NCBI GenBank assembly: GCA_016800925.1
Contig: JABCPU010000124.1
Location: 62,001-126,000, forward strand
DNA length: 64,000 nucleotides
Direction of reading: 5' to 3'
From: Suillus spraguei
Lineage: Eukaryota; Basidiomycota; Agaricomycetes; Boletales; Suillaceae
Shown: in pieces, positions 10,945 through 23,741 of the stretch
Layout of the letters: the number at the start of each line of letters is the position of its first letter
Position numbering within the stretch: position 1 is the stretch's first letter
Made by a program: the position numbers and the translations under genes
The notes under the pieces: model-generated
Seen by the model: only the letters and a program-made list of their open reading frames with translations
Database searches by the model: none
Told to the model about the DNA's origin: nothing

Positions 10945-13900
10945 TCACGGCGGTTCCACTTTAACCACATCGCTTTCAACTGCCTTCCCCGTTTCCATAC
11001 TGCCATCCTGATCCACCATCGGACGGAGAGAAGCCCGCGTGAACGATCGTCCAAACTCCATAGGCACTCCTACTTCCGCCAGACAAAGCCTCAACACATC
11101 GTTGAGTTTAATCATAGCGAGCCCGCCACCATGGACAGGAGTAGGCAACGACAGCCCTCGTAAGATGTGTCCTGGAGTCAAAATACACCCTACTTTTCTT
11201 CCTCGCTTAGTTCGTGGTACCTTGCCTTGTCCAGCAACTGCAACAACACTACTAGTTCCAGCACCAGATGCAATTGCAATATCCCGTTTTGCAACGTCTA
11301 CTGCAGAGCGCACGAGGACAGCAATAAACGGTTTGAGCACAGCAGCTAGCAGCGCAGATGGTGCAAATGCCTCTTCGACCTCCGAATTTGTACGGCGCTT
11401 GTCCAGGGAGGGAGAGGGAAGTTCAGGGAAATGCGAAAGTCGCAAAGACCCAACGCTCCTATGAATAGCAAGAATAAGATCAGGCGGACTTAATGAGACA
11501 ATTTGCCGCGCAGAATAACGCCAAGCTCCGAGCATTTGAGAAGAAGCCATAGGTTGATGCGGTAGAGCTCGCCTGTCCCCCGCAGTGTTCCCGGCGTATA
11601 GGGCGGTTTCTAGTTCGCCTCCAAAAATCTTCGTCAAATTGACAATGGGTATTCGTAAATCCCGCTCAAGTTCGTGTGGCGGAACGATATCGCAAACCCA
11701 AGTTACTGTCTCATCGAAAACAGGCTCCTTCTTCACTTTGACGGTGACAGTAAGTGCGGGATGAAATCGTTTCTTTATGCCGCAGACAAAGCAGGGTTCA
11801 TCCACTGGTAAAATTGCAGATTCCTTCTCCTTGTCCTTGACTTTTGCTCTATCCTTCTTTTCTTTCGCACTTGGAACAGGAACCTCGTTCTTCGAAGACG
11901 AACGCGGAAAAAGCCCCGAGTCTTCTAGGAAGGCATAGACATCACCAACAGTGAGAGAAATCAAGTCCACCGAGTCCGGGGCCGAGGAGGTGTGCTGGAC
12001 ATAAAGGGCTTGTAGTGCTCGGGCTCTTCCCCACTACGAATAAGTTTAGATACATGACAACAGTAAAGTCGATGCCGATAAAAATACGCACTTCGATAGC
12101 TTTCCGTCTCCCGGGTACAAGCGCCAGAAGATGCGCCACAGAGGGAACCAGTTTATATGGTACTTGGAAAGGTGAACGGAATTTCATATCTATGGCAACG
12201 TCATATCAGAAAATTGCAAATGAACGCGCGCCGCAGCGTTAGTCAGAAATACCTTTGAGCGTCATAGGGACTCTTGGCAACAAACTCCGCAGAACCTTCT
12301 CATATCCTAATTCATCCACAGATTCTCGAGGTTTTGCCACAGATTGCCTTGTAATCTCTGCAGGTTCACGTTCCAGGGAAGGAATAGGCGGTGGAAGACC
12401 AGAGGGGACAGGAAGGAGACGTGTCCCTTTGTCAAGTTCGACATCAAGAACTTGTTCTGAACCAAGAACAGAGCTCGTTGCGTTCCCAGGGTCAAGCTAC
12501 GTGAAGACTGAATATGAGCGATGCAAGGCCAGAAGAAAGACACACATCGATCCAATGTTCTACTTCCATTCTCCCGCCACTAGCCCACTCCATCACGACC
12601 TTCGCAAGAAAGGGCTCAGAAGATGAGCCTATGATGGCAAATGGCACTTTGTCCACAGTACAAGACTGCCGTAGTGTATTATCAGATGGGGCCACAGCCA
12701 AAACTGTCAAGCGTATCATGAATGACGCCAAGGGAATTGACTATGGAAGCGTGGATATATATTATATGGCTTGGAGGATGAGAAAGGAATGCACGCACAT
12801 AAGAAGGAGCGGTGACACTGAGCATCCACCGGTGAGTGTGCGACGGTGGGATACTGAGGTCTACCCGTCGGTCTGCACAGATGCGATCAAACTTAATTAA
12901 TATGTTGTAAAATGTGAGCATACTTGGTGAGATAAATAAACTTCTATCTGTGATATGCACACGAGCGGTGATATGGAAGCGTGAAGTTGTGCTTCCTGGT
13001 ATCGCAGGAGTTGCTGTGTTTTCTGCAACGTTATCAACAAAGGCAGGAGCGTCGACAACGAGATCGAGTTCAGGGCGAGCTCTATTTCGATGCGGAAAAG
13101 TCATTCGCCAAGGACGACCACCACCCTCGTCTGCTTCCCTACCTTCGAATCTGGGAGAAGGCCTACGTAGAGCAGTATCGACACTGAGAATGTCAACATC
13201 TGTATCTTCCTCATAAGTGTGTATGCATCTCCGTTTTGGGACTCTGCCAAGAAATGGAGCAAGGGCAGGAGAGTCTGCATGTAAACCGAGGGTGCGTGAA
13301 AGCAGGGTGCTGGGTATAGCTGCCATGCCAGCCGCCCCCTGGCCCTCTTCGGAAATAAGGGACGTAGGGATATTCACACCGACAGCTCGTTCAAACAGTC
13401 GTTGTAGACCGACGACACTGCCTCCCCAAGGTACTTCAAAACCTTCCTCCTCGACCCGATCTTTCTCTACCTCATCACTGGAGGGTACCGGAACAGCACA
13501 AGCTGTAATACATGCATCGTGGCTGGCCCACTCAGTACCATGGGCAAGCCGCGCATGATTCAAGAGCCCTTGAAGGGTACTGAACTGCGTGCGAGTACAA
13601 GTAGGGCAGGTAAGAATAGCAATCTGTTCATCGACGGCTATCTGTGAAGGGGGCAGACGGATATAGAGCAACTTTTTCTGCGGGTGGATTTTTGCTGCAG
13701 CCGTACGCGTTGGTCTGACCTTCGGAGGTATACGCTCGCGCTGTGTTGGGGCTACAGGGGAGAATGAACGAAGAGGAGGTTCAGCCTCATCGTATACCGA
13801 CTCCTCTCGATCATATAAGAATGCGCAAGGTACTTCGACAGCGTTAAGGGCATCTAAAGCAGCTTCTTGAAAGTCATCTGCTGTAGCGTCAGGAACTAGA

Positions 13901-14211
13901 GTGGATGAGTCCTGGGCGAGAGCCTCCTGTAGCATAAGTGCCCATGTTATGCGAGAATCGATGGTGTTTAGAAGGCGTTGGCGGATGGCAATTTCCAGGT
14001 CAATCTCCTCAGCAATAAGTTGGCGTATTCCAAGGTCAGTTTCATCTGAAAGATATCAGGCACAGTCTACACAGAAATTTGTGGGCAGCCGCGCACCTTC
14101 TGTCACGGATTTAGGTTCAAGGTTGATATTGTGCTCCTCGTGAAGTGAAAAGCGCCTGCGTTTGTGTGGGGGAGAACCGACCACATTGTGCAAGGAAAGT
14201 GAATGGCTCAT
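10945..14211 (-). CDS. YEATS-domain chromatin reader protein
   Basis: Start is ATG at 14211 (MSHSLSLHNVVGSPPHKRRR, a basic N-terminus), followed after a first intron by a helical stretch (AEEIDLEIAIRQRLL). A zinc-finger-like segment CPTC..(12)..LLNHARLAH comes next. The YEATS domain follows, assembled from several exons: ITARVHITDRSLFISP, THRWMLSVTAPSY, DKVPFAIIGSSSEPFLAKVV, GGRMEVEHWID, LDPGNATSSVLGSEQVLDVE. The C-terminal half holds KFRSPFQVPYKLVPSVAHLL and a second Cys-pair-containing part (CFVCGIKKRFH) before the stop at 10945. About 940 residues in all. YEATS domains bind acylated histone lysines, and relatives act in acetyltransferase, remodelling or elongation complexes; which complex this fungal form joins is not shown. 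A truncated copy of its 3' end is at 1503-1931. It shares a 178 bp intergenic region with FEN1. Confidence 0.82.
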
Positions 14212-14389
14212 GTACCCATCTACCAACGACCGTACCTGCTTGTTCCTCGGAGGAACGCATTAGACCAATTCTACCGTGACAGGGGGTCACACCGCGTTGA
14301 GTCACAATCGCGTCACAACGTGTCACGCGCACGTTGTCACACTCCTCCTCACCGTCCACGACATCGACATCCTACACGACCAACAAACA
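14212..14389. promoter_or_regulatory. Bidirectional promoter between YEATS gene and FEN1
   Basis: The two start codons are only 178 bp apart and point outward, so both promoters must lie here or overlap. The stretch is rich in GTCACA/TGTGAC words (about 14284-14340). 'ACGCGT'-type MluI elements, typical of yeast replication genes, are not seen in the exact form. Confidence 0.6.
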
Positions 14390-16034
14390 ATGGGAATTAA
14401 AGGACTCACAGCGCTCATCTCCGAGCATGCACCAAAGGCTATTATAGAACACGACATTAAGACACTTTTCGGACGCAAGGTCGCCATAGACGCGTCTATG
14501 TCCATATACCAGTTCCTCATTGCTGTCCGCCAGAAGGATGGCGAGATGCTTACAAATGACGCGGGAGAAACGACAAGTCATTTGATGGGTTTTTTCTATC
14601 GTACCATACGTATAGTTGAGAATGGTATCAAACCCGCGTATGTATTCGATGGCAAGCCTCCCGAGCTCAAGTCGGGTGTGGTATGTGGTTTAATCATATC
14701 GCGTATGCACCGTCCTCACTCTTTCACAGCTCTCAAAACGTTTTGAAAGGCGGGAGGAAGCTAAGGAAGAAGGCGAAGAAGCTAAAGAAACTGGTACTGC
14801 AGAGGATGTCGACAGGCTCTCTAGACGTACAGTCAAAGTCACAAAAGAGCACAACGAAGAATGTAGAAAGCTATTGAAACTTATGGGCATCCCTGTCATC
14901 GTAGTATGTCTTTTAATGTGCTCGCTAGCTCAGTTGTTAATACCCTCTCAGGCACCATCCGAAGCAGAGGCACAATGTGCAGAACTCGCCAGGGGAGGCA
15001 AGGTATGTAACGTGTTGTTTTGTCGATGTCGGTACTCACCGAAATTTAGGTATATGCAGCAGGTTCAGAAGATATGGACACCCTCACCTTCAACGCACCC
15101 ATTCTCTACCGGCACCTGACCTTCTCCGAGGCAAAGAAAGCACCTATAAGTGAGATAAACCTCCAGAAGGCACTCGAAGGTCTTGAGATGGACATGTCAC
15201 AGGTCTGTTCTATATCTGGCCCTCGATTTATCTTGAAACTGAAGTTTTCCAAGTTCATTGACCTCTGTATATTACTTGGTTGCGACTATCTCGAGCCAAT
15301 AAGAGGAGTTGGACCGAAGAGTGCTTTAAAACTCATACGAGAGTACGGTGGGCTTGCAGGTGTCGTCGAGCATTTGCGAGAGAAGTACGTGATTCCAGTC
15401 CTATGCAACTTCATGTATCTGATGCGGTCACCTTACTCAGGCAGGCAGATAAGGAGGAAAAAGCTGCCGACGCAGAAGATGGCGCCAAGAAGAAGAAGGG
15501 AGGCGTACAAGTTCCCGAAGAGTGGCCCTGGGAAGAGGCAAAGAAATTATTTGAAAAACCAGATGTAGTCCCGGCTTCTGAGGTCGAGGTATGAAATTTG
15601 TTCATTGCCATTTCATTAGCATGACCACTTACACTCTTATTAGCTCGAGTGGAAAGACCCAGATATCGATGGTCTTGTGCAGTTCCTCGTCACTGAGAAA
15701 GGATTCAAGTAAGCAGTCTTCCGCCTGCACAGCCACCAACTAACACACATACAGTGAGGATAGAGTCCGCAAAGGTGCCGAGAAGCTACAAAAATTCTTA
15801 AACGCAAAGCAGCAAGGTCGCCTTGATGGTTTCTTCTCAGTGCAACCCAAAACCTCGCCGAAGAAGTCGAAGACCGATGACACAAAATCAAAAAGCAAAA
15901 CTGTCAAAGACGGAAAGGGAACAAAACGGAAGGCAAGTATCCGTTCGAGGCACGACTATCTTTCACTAACATCATATTAGGCAGAAGAGAAAGCAGGGGC
16001 ATCAAGCAGCAAAAAGAGCAAGACGAAAAAATAA
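14390..16034 (+). CDS. fen1: FEN1 flap endonuclease (Rad27 family)
   Basis: Structure-specific nuclease that removes 5' flaps in Okazaki-fragment maturation and long-patch base excision repair. The start [10 protein letters not shown] matches the family's invariant N-terminus. Catalytic acids are visible: [42 protein letters not shown] and [13 protein letters not shown] helix-hairpin-helix follows ([11 protein letters not shown]), and near the C-terminus a PCNA-binding box, GRLDGFFSV, before a Lys-rich tail. About 430 residues, usual for the family. Introns: 14681-14729, about 14904-14954, about 15006-15050, one ending just before FIDLC near 15250, 15386-15440, 15591-15645, 15710-15754, and a last one near 15935-15981. 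The last intron starts with GC (AAG|GCAAGT), a rare but known donor; using it gives KRK then [12 protein letters not shown]. The intron before FIDLC would end in AAG. Confidence 0.96.
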
Positions 16035-16218
16035 CTGGTCAATCACGTAGCACATTCCCCTTCTGCTTTTATTATTGCCAGGTGTTTTTCGATGTCTGCA
16101 CTATCTTATTAATGTTTGTATCACAGCATGTATGTCTCCGCATTGTATATTACGCCCCATCCTTATCTGATTAGCCGCTCAATCCAAAACACCTCCTTCT
16201 ATCAATCAAACGCAGGCG

Positions 16219-17785
16219 ATGTCCCACACTCCAAAAAACACGTGTAGGACGCATTTCAGCTCGAGTCAATGGCCGCTTCTGCGTGATCAGATTGCAAAAG
16301 GTGGAGTAAGCCAGGCACCACGTTCAAAAGTTCGAACGCAAGAGGCCTCGTGTTTCCCTCGGGTTCGGAAACAAACCGAGAGTGGCACATGCCTGGCTCC
16401 TGACTTTACCCTCGACATCGACAAAGGATCATCGCATCAGGGTACTCAGGTAACACCCAAGGCCGTTGTGCGTCACGGAAAAATGCGGTATCGACGGTCA
16501 GATAGCGGTGAGTAACATCTTTGAGTGATTGATCCACTGATTTGAACTCATCGATGGGCATCAAGATTCTTCTCATGAGATTGTAGCCGTTCAAGCTCCC
16601 GTGGCTCGCAAACACAGACACCCTCGAGCACCGACAACAGTCCAGATCGTGAATGATGACTTTGATGCTGTGACCCAGGATATCGACTTTGAGACTGGGT
16701 CAGAGATACGGGGGTTTGATGGTGTCACGCAGGTGTATGTCCATAAAGAGGAAATGGAAGATGCCACGCGATATAGTGGCTTGTATGGGGTTTATGGGGA
16801 GTGGGCGGAGAAACATGAAATCGACTATGGGCGGGCGCCTGATCTGCAACAGGAGGAATACCGTTATGCCGAGGAGCTTGCGAGGCGCGTGCTCGATGCG
16901 GGGCTCAACGATCAAGAAACCGTGCATTCATCGGACAGCCGACAACGTGATGCAAGCACTATAAGGCGTCATGAGCCAGAGGCAAGATCAAAAGTCGTTG
17001 AACGCGGATCAAAGGTCTCGGTTTGGAGGGAAGATGTTGCGAGAAACGAGAAAGATGAATTCGGGAACGTGGTTGGAAATAATGCCGCAGACACTGCCCA
17101 ACGGACCCAGGAGTGGCGAAGCAAGTCACCGCCAGTAGCCAGAGATATAGAGGTTTGTGTCTCGATAAATCATTAAATCGAACATGACGTTGACCACTAG
17201 AACTTACAGAACCTGAAATCAGGACTCAGAAGAAGCCGCTCAAGTGTTTCGCAGACATATCGCTCGGAGAGATTGTACACACCGTCTGATCTCAACGCAA
17301 ACTGGCCACCTCATGGGAAGAAACCAAAGCGCGACAAGCGGGGTACTCCTCCAAGCCCGACACGTTCTGAACAGATATATACAATGGCTGAACTGAAGGC
17401 TCTATCCAGGAATGCCAGAACCTCACCACTACAATCCCAACCAGTCACTTTCTCGCAAGAACCAACACCGACCAGGAGTAGCAATAGCAACAGCAACTCG
17501 CCGCCACGTAGCCTTCCTAGTAGAAGCTGGCCTTCCGCGCCCGTGATGGGTGTTCGTTCAACTTCTACATCTTCGGTTGAAATGGTGCTTGCGTCATGCG
17601 AACCGACGTTGCTTCACATAGCCCCTGTGCTTGCTAGTCTCGGAATTCGGCGCGAGGAACACTTGCGTGCATTTGCCCGATTGCGAGAGGAGACGAGAGA
17701 CAGGGAGATGAAGGAGGAGGTGTTGAAGAAAGGTGTGACTGTGCTTGAATGGGCGATTTTAATGGACAAACTTCAATCTTTTTGA
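16219..17785 (+). CDS. Conserved hypothetical basidiomycete protein
   Basis: Three exons: 16219-16507, 16587-17152 and about 17214-17785, joined at phase-consistent GT-AG introns. The product (about 475 residues) is mostly low-complexity and charged, with an acidic middle (VNDDFDAVTQDIDFETGSE) and a Ser/Asn/Pro-rich part (SNSNSNSPPRS), which suggests long disordered regions. The last 70 residues look folded and helical: MVLASCEPTLLHIAPVLASL, then EHLRAFARLREETRDREM and VTVLEWAILMDKLQSF. I recall no function for this family. It is downstream of FEN1 in the same direction, 184 bp away, with no sign of shared function. Confidence 0.72.
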
Positions 17786-18302
17786 TGTGACTTACTGGGC
17801 TGTGCCCTTCAATGACATGTCGACCGGTTACTTTTGATAACGTACTCGACACATGATGAACCTTCCGTATATCCATGTCAGGGGGTAAACTGACTGATGA
17901 CGGAAATGATCCATATTAACATCAAGGAGATCATTGGCTATGATTGACGCAGACAGACTCGGTATATAGGCTATGAGACAGTGTCACGTTGGCGTGTTTC
18001 AATATGAACGCGTTGTTAAATACATGGTAGGCTGGTATTATAATTGTATCTTGTATCCAAGCAAGGATACAGATGTCATGTCATCGACGTCCCCCTTGAA
18101 CGCGTCAAACTTGGTCAGCTGGTCAGCCTTGCTATGGTATTGAACTAGTATGAATGATATGATCAGATTGGATGTCCCGTGCCGGCTACCGAGTAACGTG
18201 TGCCAATGTCGTACTACATAGGAATTCTAACTTGATTCAATCACACAGTACATTTATTTCCCTCCTTGACCATTACCACCACTATTCCCATAGCCTGTTA
18301 CG
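17786..18302. other. Intergenic region
   Basis: No gene seen. The last 60 bp before the FGGY kinase start contain CT-rich tracts ('CCTCCTTGACC', 'ACCACCACTATTCCC'), a usual core-promoter feature in basidiomycetes. Confidence 0.5.
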
Positions 18303-20451
18303 ATGGGAAGTGACATACCCTACTTCATCGGTATCGATGTCGGCACTGGCTCTGCTCGCGCCTCCCTCGTTGCACAAAATGGCGAGATCAAAGCGTCTTC
18401 CACAAAGGACACCATCACCTGGCGTGATAAACACGATCACCGTATCTTCGAGCAATCAACGAACAATATCTGGGAGCAGATCTGTGCTGCGGTGAAAGAA
18501 GTGTTGAAAGAGTCTAACGTTCCCGCAACCGCAGTCAAGGGTCTTGGCTTTGATGCTACTTGCTCTCTCGCCGTGTCAGATTTTAATGCCGATCCGATAA
18601 TAGTGACAAAAGGCAACGATATTGGAAAGAACGGCGATCGGAACATCATTCTGTGGGCAGACCATCGCGCTGAGAAGGAGGCTGAACTTATCAACTCCAC
18701 TGGGTCGATCGTCTTGAATTATGTTGGCGGAACCATGAGTGTATGTGACAACTGCTAATCCCATATGCCTTCCTAATTCTACTTTGCGAGTAGCTTGAGA
18801 TGGAGGTGCCCAAGATTCTTTGGCTCAAGAAGCATATGGACCCTGCCCTGTTCGCCCGATGCCAATTCTTTGATCTTCCCGATTTCTTCACATACAAAGC
18901 GACTGGAGATAGCACACGCTCCTATTGTTCGACTACGTGCAAATGCTCTTTTGTTCCAGACAAAGGCTGGCAGCCGGACTTCTTCGAACGCATCGGTCTC
19001 GGTGAACTTATCGATGATGGTAACTGGAGGCAGATGGGCACCGCCAAAGGCCGAGTACAGACTGCCGGAAGCCCAGTCGGTCAAGGCTTGTCTCGGCAGG
19101 CAGCTGAAGAACTCGGACTTGTGGAAGGCACTGCTGTTGGAAGTGGTCTGATTGATGCGTATGTTGTATCCCATTAATTTGTCTACTTTGATATGGATGC
19201 TCCTGCGTCATGTCAGGTATGCTGGCTGGATGGGCACGGTTGCCGCTCGATACACGGAAAATGGTCAGCTCTCAACTGTACTTCCCTCCCTCGACGAGTC
19301 TCGTCACCGTTTGGCAGCTGTTGCTGGAACTAGCACTTGTCATCTTGTTCAGGTAAATTCCCTGCACAATACATCCTCACGTCGATGAAAACGTTGTTTC
19401 AGAGTCGAGAGGGTGTCTTTGTAAAAGGTGTATGGGGCCCATACAAGGTATTTCATTGCCATTCCGCATATCGATCGATATCCTAATGGTACATTCATAC
19501 AGGATGCAGCTTTCCCTGGCTGGTGGATGAATGAAGGGGGCCAGTCGTCTACGGGACAACTTATTGACTTCATCATCACTACTCATACCGCGTATCCCGA
19601 ACTCAAAGAACGTGCAAAGCAAGAGGGAAAGGCTATTCATACTAGTTCGTATCGCTCTCCACGCTGGCAACGAACAGTGTTTTAACGCCTGTCTTGATAG
19701 TCTTGTTGGACGTCCTCGAAAAATTGCGCCATGAGAATCATGTTGATACCTACACGGAGCTTACGAAACATATACATTTCTATCCCGATTTCCATGGTGA
19801 GATGTGCTACAGTTTGATGTTCATCCCTTGTTGACATCCATCGCAGGAAACAGGTCTCCGATTGCCGACCCCCGAATGAGAGGTTCCATTGTCGGTCTTG
19901 AGTTGGTAAGTCACCTTTGATCGAGAACTGAACTTTGGCTAAAGTGATCTCCAGGAATCATCTATCGCTGACCTCGCTCGCAAGTACTACCTTACCCTCG
20001 AGGCTATCGCCCTTCAAACACGCCACATTATCGAGGCTCTCAACACGGCAGGGCATGACATCACATCTTTGTATATGTCCGGTGGACAGGCAAAGAACGT
20101 GGTGATGATGCAGCTCTTTGCGGACACGTGTGACATCCCTGTCATTCTGCCCAAGTCACATTCTGAGGCAGTGGTTCTCGGTGCGGCGATGTTGGGAAGG
20201 ATTGCAGCAGAGGGTGTCAAGGTTGGAGAAGACATGTGGAAGATCATGGTGAGATGTCCTATGTAATCTGCTGAGCGTGGTAGATGCTGATTGTTGCTAT
20301 CCAGGTCGAAATGACACCTGCTGGTACCCTCGTGGCCCCTGGCGCTTCGCCTAAAGTGAAGAAGTTGTTAGATGCCAAATACAAGATATTCCGAGAGACG
20401 ATTGATACCCAGAAGCGGTGGAGACAGGAGATTGAAGAAGCTAGCCATTGA
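18303..20451 (+). CDS. FGGY-family carbohydrate kinase (ribulokinase type)
   Basis: ATP-dependent sugar kinase of the FGGY family, closest in style to the fungal/animal D-ribulokinase group (yeast YDR109C, human FGGY). Visible motifs: YFIGIDVGTGSARASLV (first phosphate loop), LGFDATCSLAV, NIILWADHRAEKEA, LEMEVPKILWLKKH, GLIDAYAGWMG, LAAVAGTSTCHL, PGWWMNEGGQSSTGQ, NRSPIADPRMRGSIVGL, LYMSGGQAKNVVMMQL and SEAVVLGAAMLGR (second phosphate/adenosine region). It ends WRQEIEEASH. Introns of about 50-60 bp lie near 18740, 19160, 19350, 19450, 19640, 19800, 19907 and 20250. About 590 residues, normal for the family, and no defects seen. The last third is duplicated in decayed form at 27815-28345 as part of a segmental duplication. 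The sugar substrate cannot be fixed from sequence. Confidence 0.92.
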
Positions 20452-21406
20452 AACGTCCATGTGCAGTCAAAGAAAGCGCGATTCAGTTGATGATAGATTT
20501 CTGTATTATTGTACCAATATTTGCATGGACAGAAGAACAGGAGCTCGGTATCCCAGTTGACTGCAAGACGGATGATCAATCGAGAATTGGCTATCGCAGT
20601 ACTAGTGATGTGAAAGCTCTTTAAAATCGAGATCACGTGACTTTTTGCTGAGCCGTGGCATAAACTGAATTTCTCGACATAACATAACTCGCCTTGTAGG
20701 ACAACCGTCCGACGCAACAGCAACTTACCACACGCCTTCTATCCTACCACACGTGAATTGGATACAAAAACTGGCAGCAGGTAGTGGTCGAGAACACGAG
20801 TAGGAGTCCAGGACCACCCGCGGGCCCGCTGCCGTCCAGGAATCAGGATACAATCAAGGTGCCACAGATTTGCTGACCGATCATGGGCCTGGCTCCACTC
20901 AAAAAAGGTCAACATAGTCCGACATCATCATTCAGCCCTCAGCCCTCATTGATAGGCCATATTTCCAAGGGAATCGCCTTCTGCGGGTTATTCAAAACAG
21001 TACAGAACACAAATAATATACATGTTGAGTACAAAAATGACTGGTTTAACCACAGGTCCAACTAAATTCTTATCGTGTACAAAGAGTCATGCACTACAAC
21101 TACGGCGAGTTTTTTTCTTATCAATTACTTAACAGCAAGCTCTCTGGATAATCACTGAGTACGCTGCTTCATTGCAGCATCATGTAGCCTCATGTAGCTG
21201 TTATTTACTGCAAATAGACCACTTCGCGACCATCCACTCAGTCTCTGATTGGTGCGATAACTGAAGGGAACACCTAGAAAGTCAGGTATGTACCAGTAAC
21301 CAGGTTGACTAGGTGACTTGTGGGGCAAAAGAACGTTCGTTGCTCGCAGCTCGAGTCGTTTTGAACGTCTCCCTCTTTCTTACTGCCATCTACGTGATCC
21401 TGCAAC
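20452..21406. other. Intergenic region between FGGY kinase and HET gene
   Basis: No gene seen. Much of it (about 20750-21400) is conserved with 29040-29650 in the right copy of the duplication, so the HET promoter was duplicated with the gene. Confidence 0.6.
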
Positions 21407-23696
21407 ATGTTTGTGAGTTGCACACTTTTTCTGTTCGATAGCTTTCATCTAATGCATGTTCCTGCTATCGTACAGACGGGCTATGGTACGGGTCTTCAAT
21501 TCGGACTTGGGATACCACAATTGGCTCTTCCCGTTGGGTGGGTTGCAACCACTACCACGTCTACCCGCTCGTGAGTTGCGATATATATATATATCATATG
21601 TAACATCATAATAACTGAAGTTTCTAAGAACGAATAATTACGACAACCTTATGGGGATCGGCACCCAATATCCCCAGCAAGAATGGGTTGCACCAACGCA
21701 ACCTTTTTATAATCCCATGTCATTGACATCCCAATATAATCAGCGCTCCGATTATGACAGGGCCATTAACATGAATTCGCCATCTGATACTGACTTTGAA
21801 AATCATAGTAAGGCAAAATTGAGGGAAGGGCGATGGAAGGAAGCACTTATCTATGCACAGATGGTGCGATGGTACCTCGGACCATTTCATAACCTTAGCT
21901 GACTTTAGCGAGATACACAGGTCGTCCAACTCAACCCTTCATCTCACGTTGGATACCAGTTGATGCATGCTGCGTTTCATGGCGCACAATACTATGTTGA
22001 AGCTATTGCAGCCTTCCAAACGATGCTCTCAAGATTGGATAATGCTCGTGATACTGAGTCACAAAGTAAACTCCAATAACTCTTACGTCAACACACTTTA
22101 ATGATTTCAGCAGAGTTGCGCCAGCAGTACCTCAGTCCATCCGAAGTGGGCCGTACTATTCAAAAAGTCATCGATGCTCAACTTGAAAATACTCCGCTGC
22201 GTGTACTTGATACCACCACCGGCCTCTTATGCGATCGAGAGACGCAGATAAGCACCTTCAAATCGAGCATAGAGTATAACGAGCTTGTATCATCAACAAT
22301 TACGCATCGAGATATCGATATGAAGCGCGTCGAAGGAGTGGTGGGGACATACTTCCGATATGCCATGCTGTCACACAGGTGGGAAGGGAAGGAACCGCTG
22401 CTGCAGGACATACAGGGCAGGGCCGTCTATATGTTGACTCCGGTTGGCGGCATCGCTAAATTGCAGTCTTTCTGCCAAACTGCATATAGTTTGGGGTATC
22501 GCTGGGCATGGAGTGATACATGCTGTATTGACAAGAACAACCCTACTGAGCACCAAGATTCGGTCAAGTCTATGTTCAGCTGGTATCACCACTCCGCGCT
22601 CACGGTTGTATACCTCTCGGATGTCCCACCTTCATCAAAGTCTGGCGCACTGCAAAAGAGCGCTTGGATCACCCGCGGGTGGACTGTTCAAGAATTTCTC
22701 GCCCCCAAAGTCATTCTCTTCTTTCAGAAGGATTGGACTCCTTATCTTGGTGATCACACTTCAAACCACAAGGATTCCGTCGTGATCATGCAGGAGTTGG
22801 AGAATGTGACGGGCATAGATCGACGGGCCGTCGTGGGTTTCCGTCCCGAGATGAAAAACGCCCGAGAGAAACTGCAGTGGGCATCGAGACGTACTACCAC
22901 ATTGCAAGAAGACATCGCATACTCGTTATCTGGCATCTTTGGGATCCGCTTAAGTGTTGATTATGGCGAGAAGAAGCAGAGCGCACTCGGGCGGCTTCTG
23001 CGGGAAATCATAGCCCAGTCGGGCGACATTACTGCCCTGGACTGGGTCGGAAAGTCGTCAGACTTCAACAGCTGCCTACCAGCTGACATCACTTCATACA
23101 ACGCTCCACCATGCAAACGACCGTCTCTATCCACAAATAAAATTCAGGCATTGGTCTCCTCGCTGCGGGGTTTTGTGCCTCTACAGTCGGCTTCGAAACT
23201 GTATGAGGCACTAGACCACCTGGGTGCTCCCGATTTCACGAGCCACCGGTTGTCTCTGCCTTGTATTGTATTCCCAGTCACAGAAGCCACGCGGAGGTCA
23301 GGTCGAAACCAGAACGCATATACAGTCAAGTCAGACGGGCTTCTTGATCTGCAGATCACCATGGAAGACACGTTGATCCCGTTCTCGTCTGCAAGGCCGC
23401 CTCCCCCCTGGCAAACAATCTTGCTCGTTCGTCCATGGAGTCGCGATCTCCTCGAGTTGGATGACCCTGCTAAAGATTCATCCGGTGCACAAAACAAGCC
23501 GGGTTATTCGGATTCTTACTCCCGCGCATTGCGTTTGATAGTTCACCTTAAACAGCCCTTTGGTGCATTTTTGCTAGCGCGGCAGCGCGATGGAGCACTC
23601 AAGAGGATTGCATCGGATCATGATATCATTGCTCAGGTTAAAGACATGGCTTCTGTTGACCACATGATGGACATCAGGACCCTAGAGATACTGTAG
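21407..23696 (+). CDS. HET-domain protein with TPR-like N-terminal part (copy A)
   Basis: HET domains are found in fungal non-self recognition (heterokaryon incompatibility) proteins. Short exon 1 (ATG TTT) starts at 21407. After a Gly-rich stretch and a linker comes a TPR-like pair of helices split by an intron (FENHSKAKLREGRWKEALIY and HAAFHGAQYYVEAIAAFQTM). The large last exon (from about 22109) holds the HET domain: YFRYAMLSHRWEGKEPL, LGYRWAWSDTCCIDKNN, SMFSWYHHSALTVVYLSDV, TRGWTVQEFLAPKVILFFQK, and TTLQEDIAYSLSGIFGIRL, followed by a C-terminal region without a family I know. About 660 residues and no internal stop. Compared with copy B its N-terminal Arg-Gly repeat is lost (GYGTGLQFGLG instead of RGRGRGSQRGRG) and one intron would use an AAG acceptor, so copy A may be drifting. 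It is the left member of a segmental duplication. Confidence 0.85.
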
Positions 23697-23741
23697 CTGT
23701 GTGTTGTTTCTTAAAGACCGTTGAGCGGTTTTCGTTTGTAC

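Larger units (their letters stand above)
19872..23741 (+). repeat. Segmental duplication, left copy (FGGY tail + HET gene)
   Basis: Collinear with 27815-31941 in the same orientation. Similarity begins at the FGGY exon 'TGAGAGGTTCCATTGTCGGT' and ends after 'GAGCGGTTTTYGTTTGTAC', past the HET stop codon. The coding part of the HET gene is best conserved; intergenic parts have indels. Its right edge abuts the FunK1 fragment. Confidence 0.9.

Noticed and set aside
12914..13558. Plus-strand frames opposite the YEATS gene
   Set aside because: Shadows of the minus-strand coding exons.
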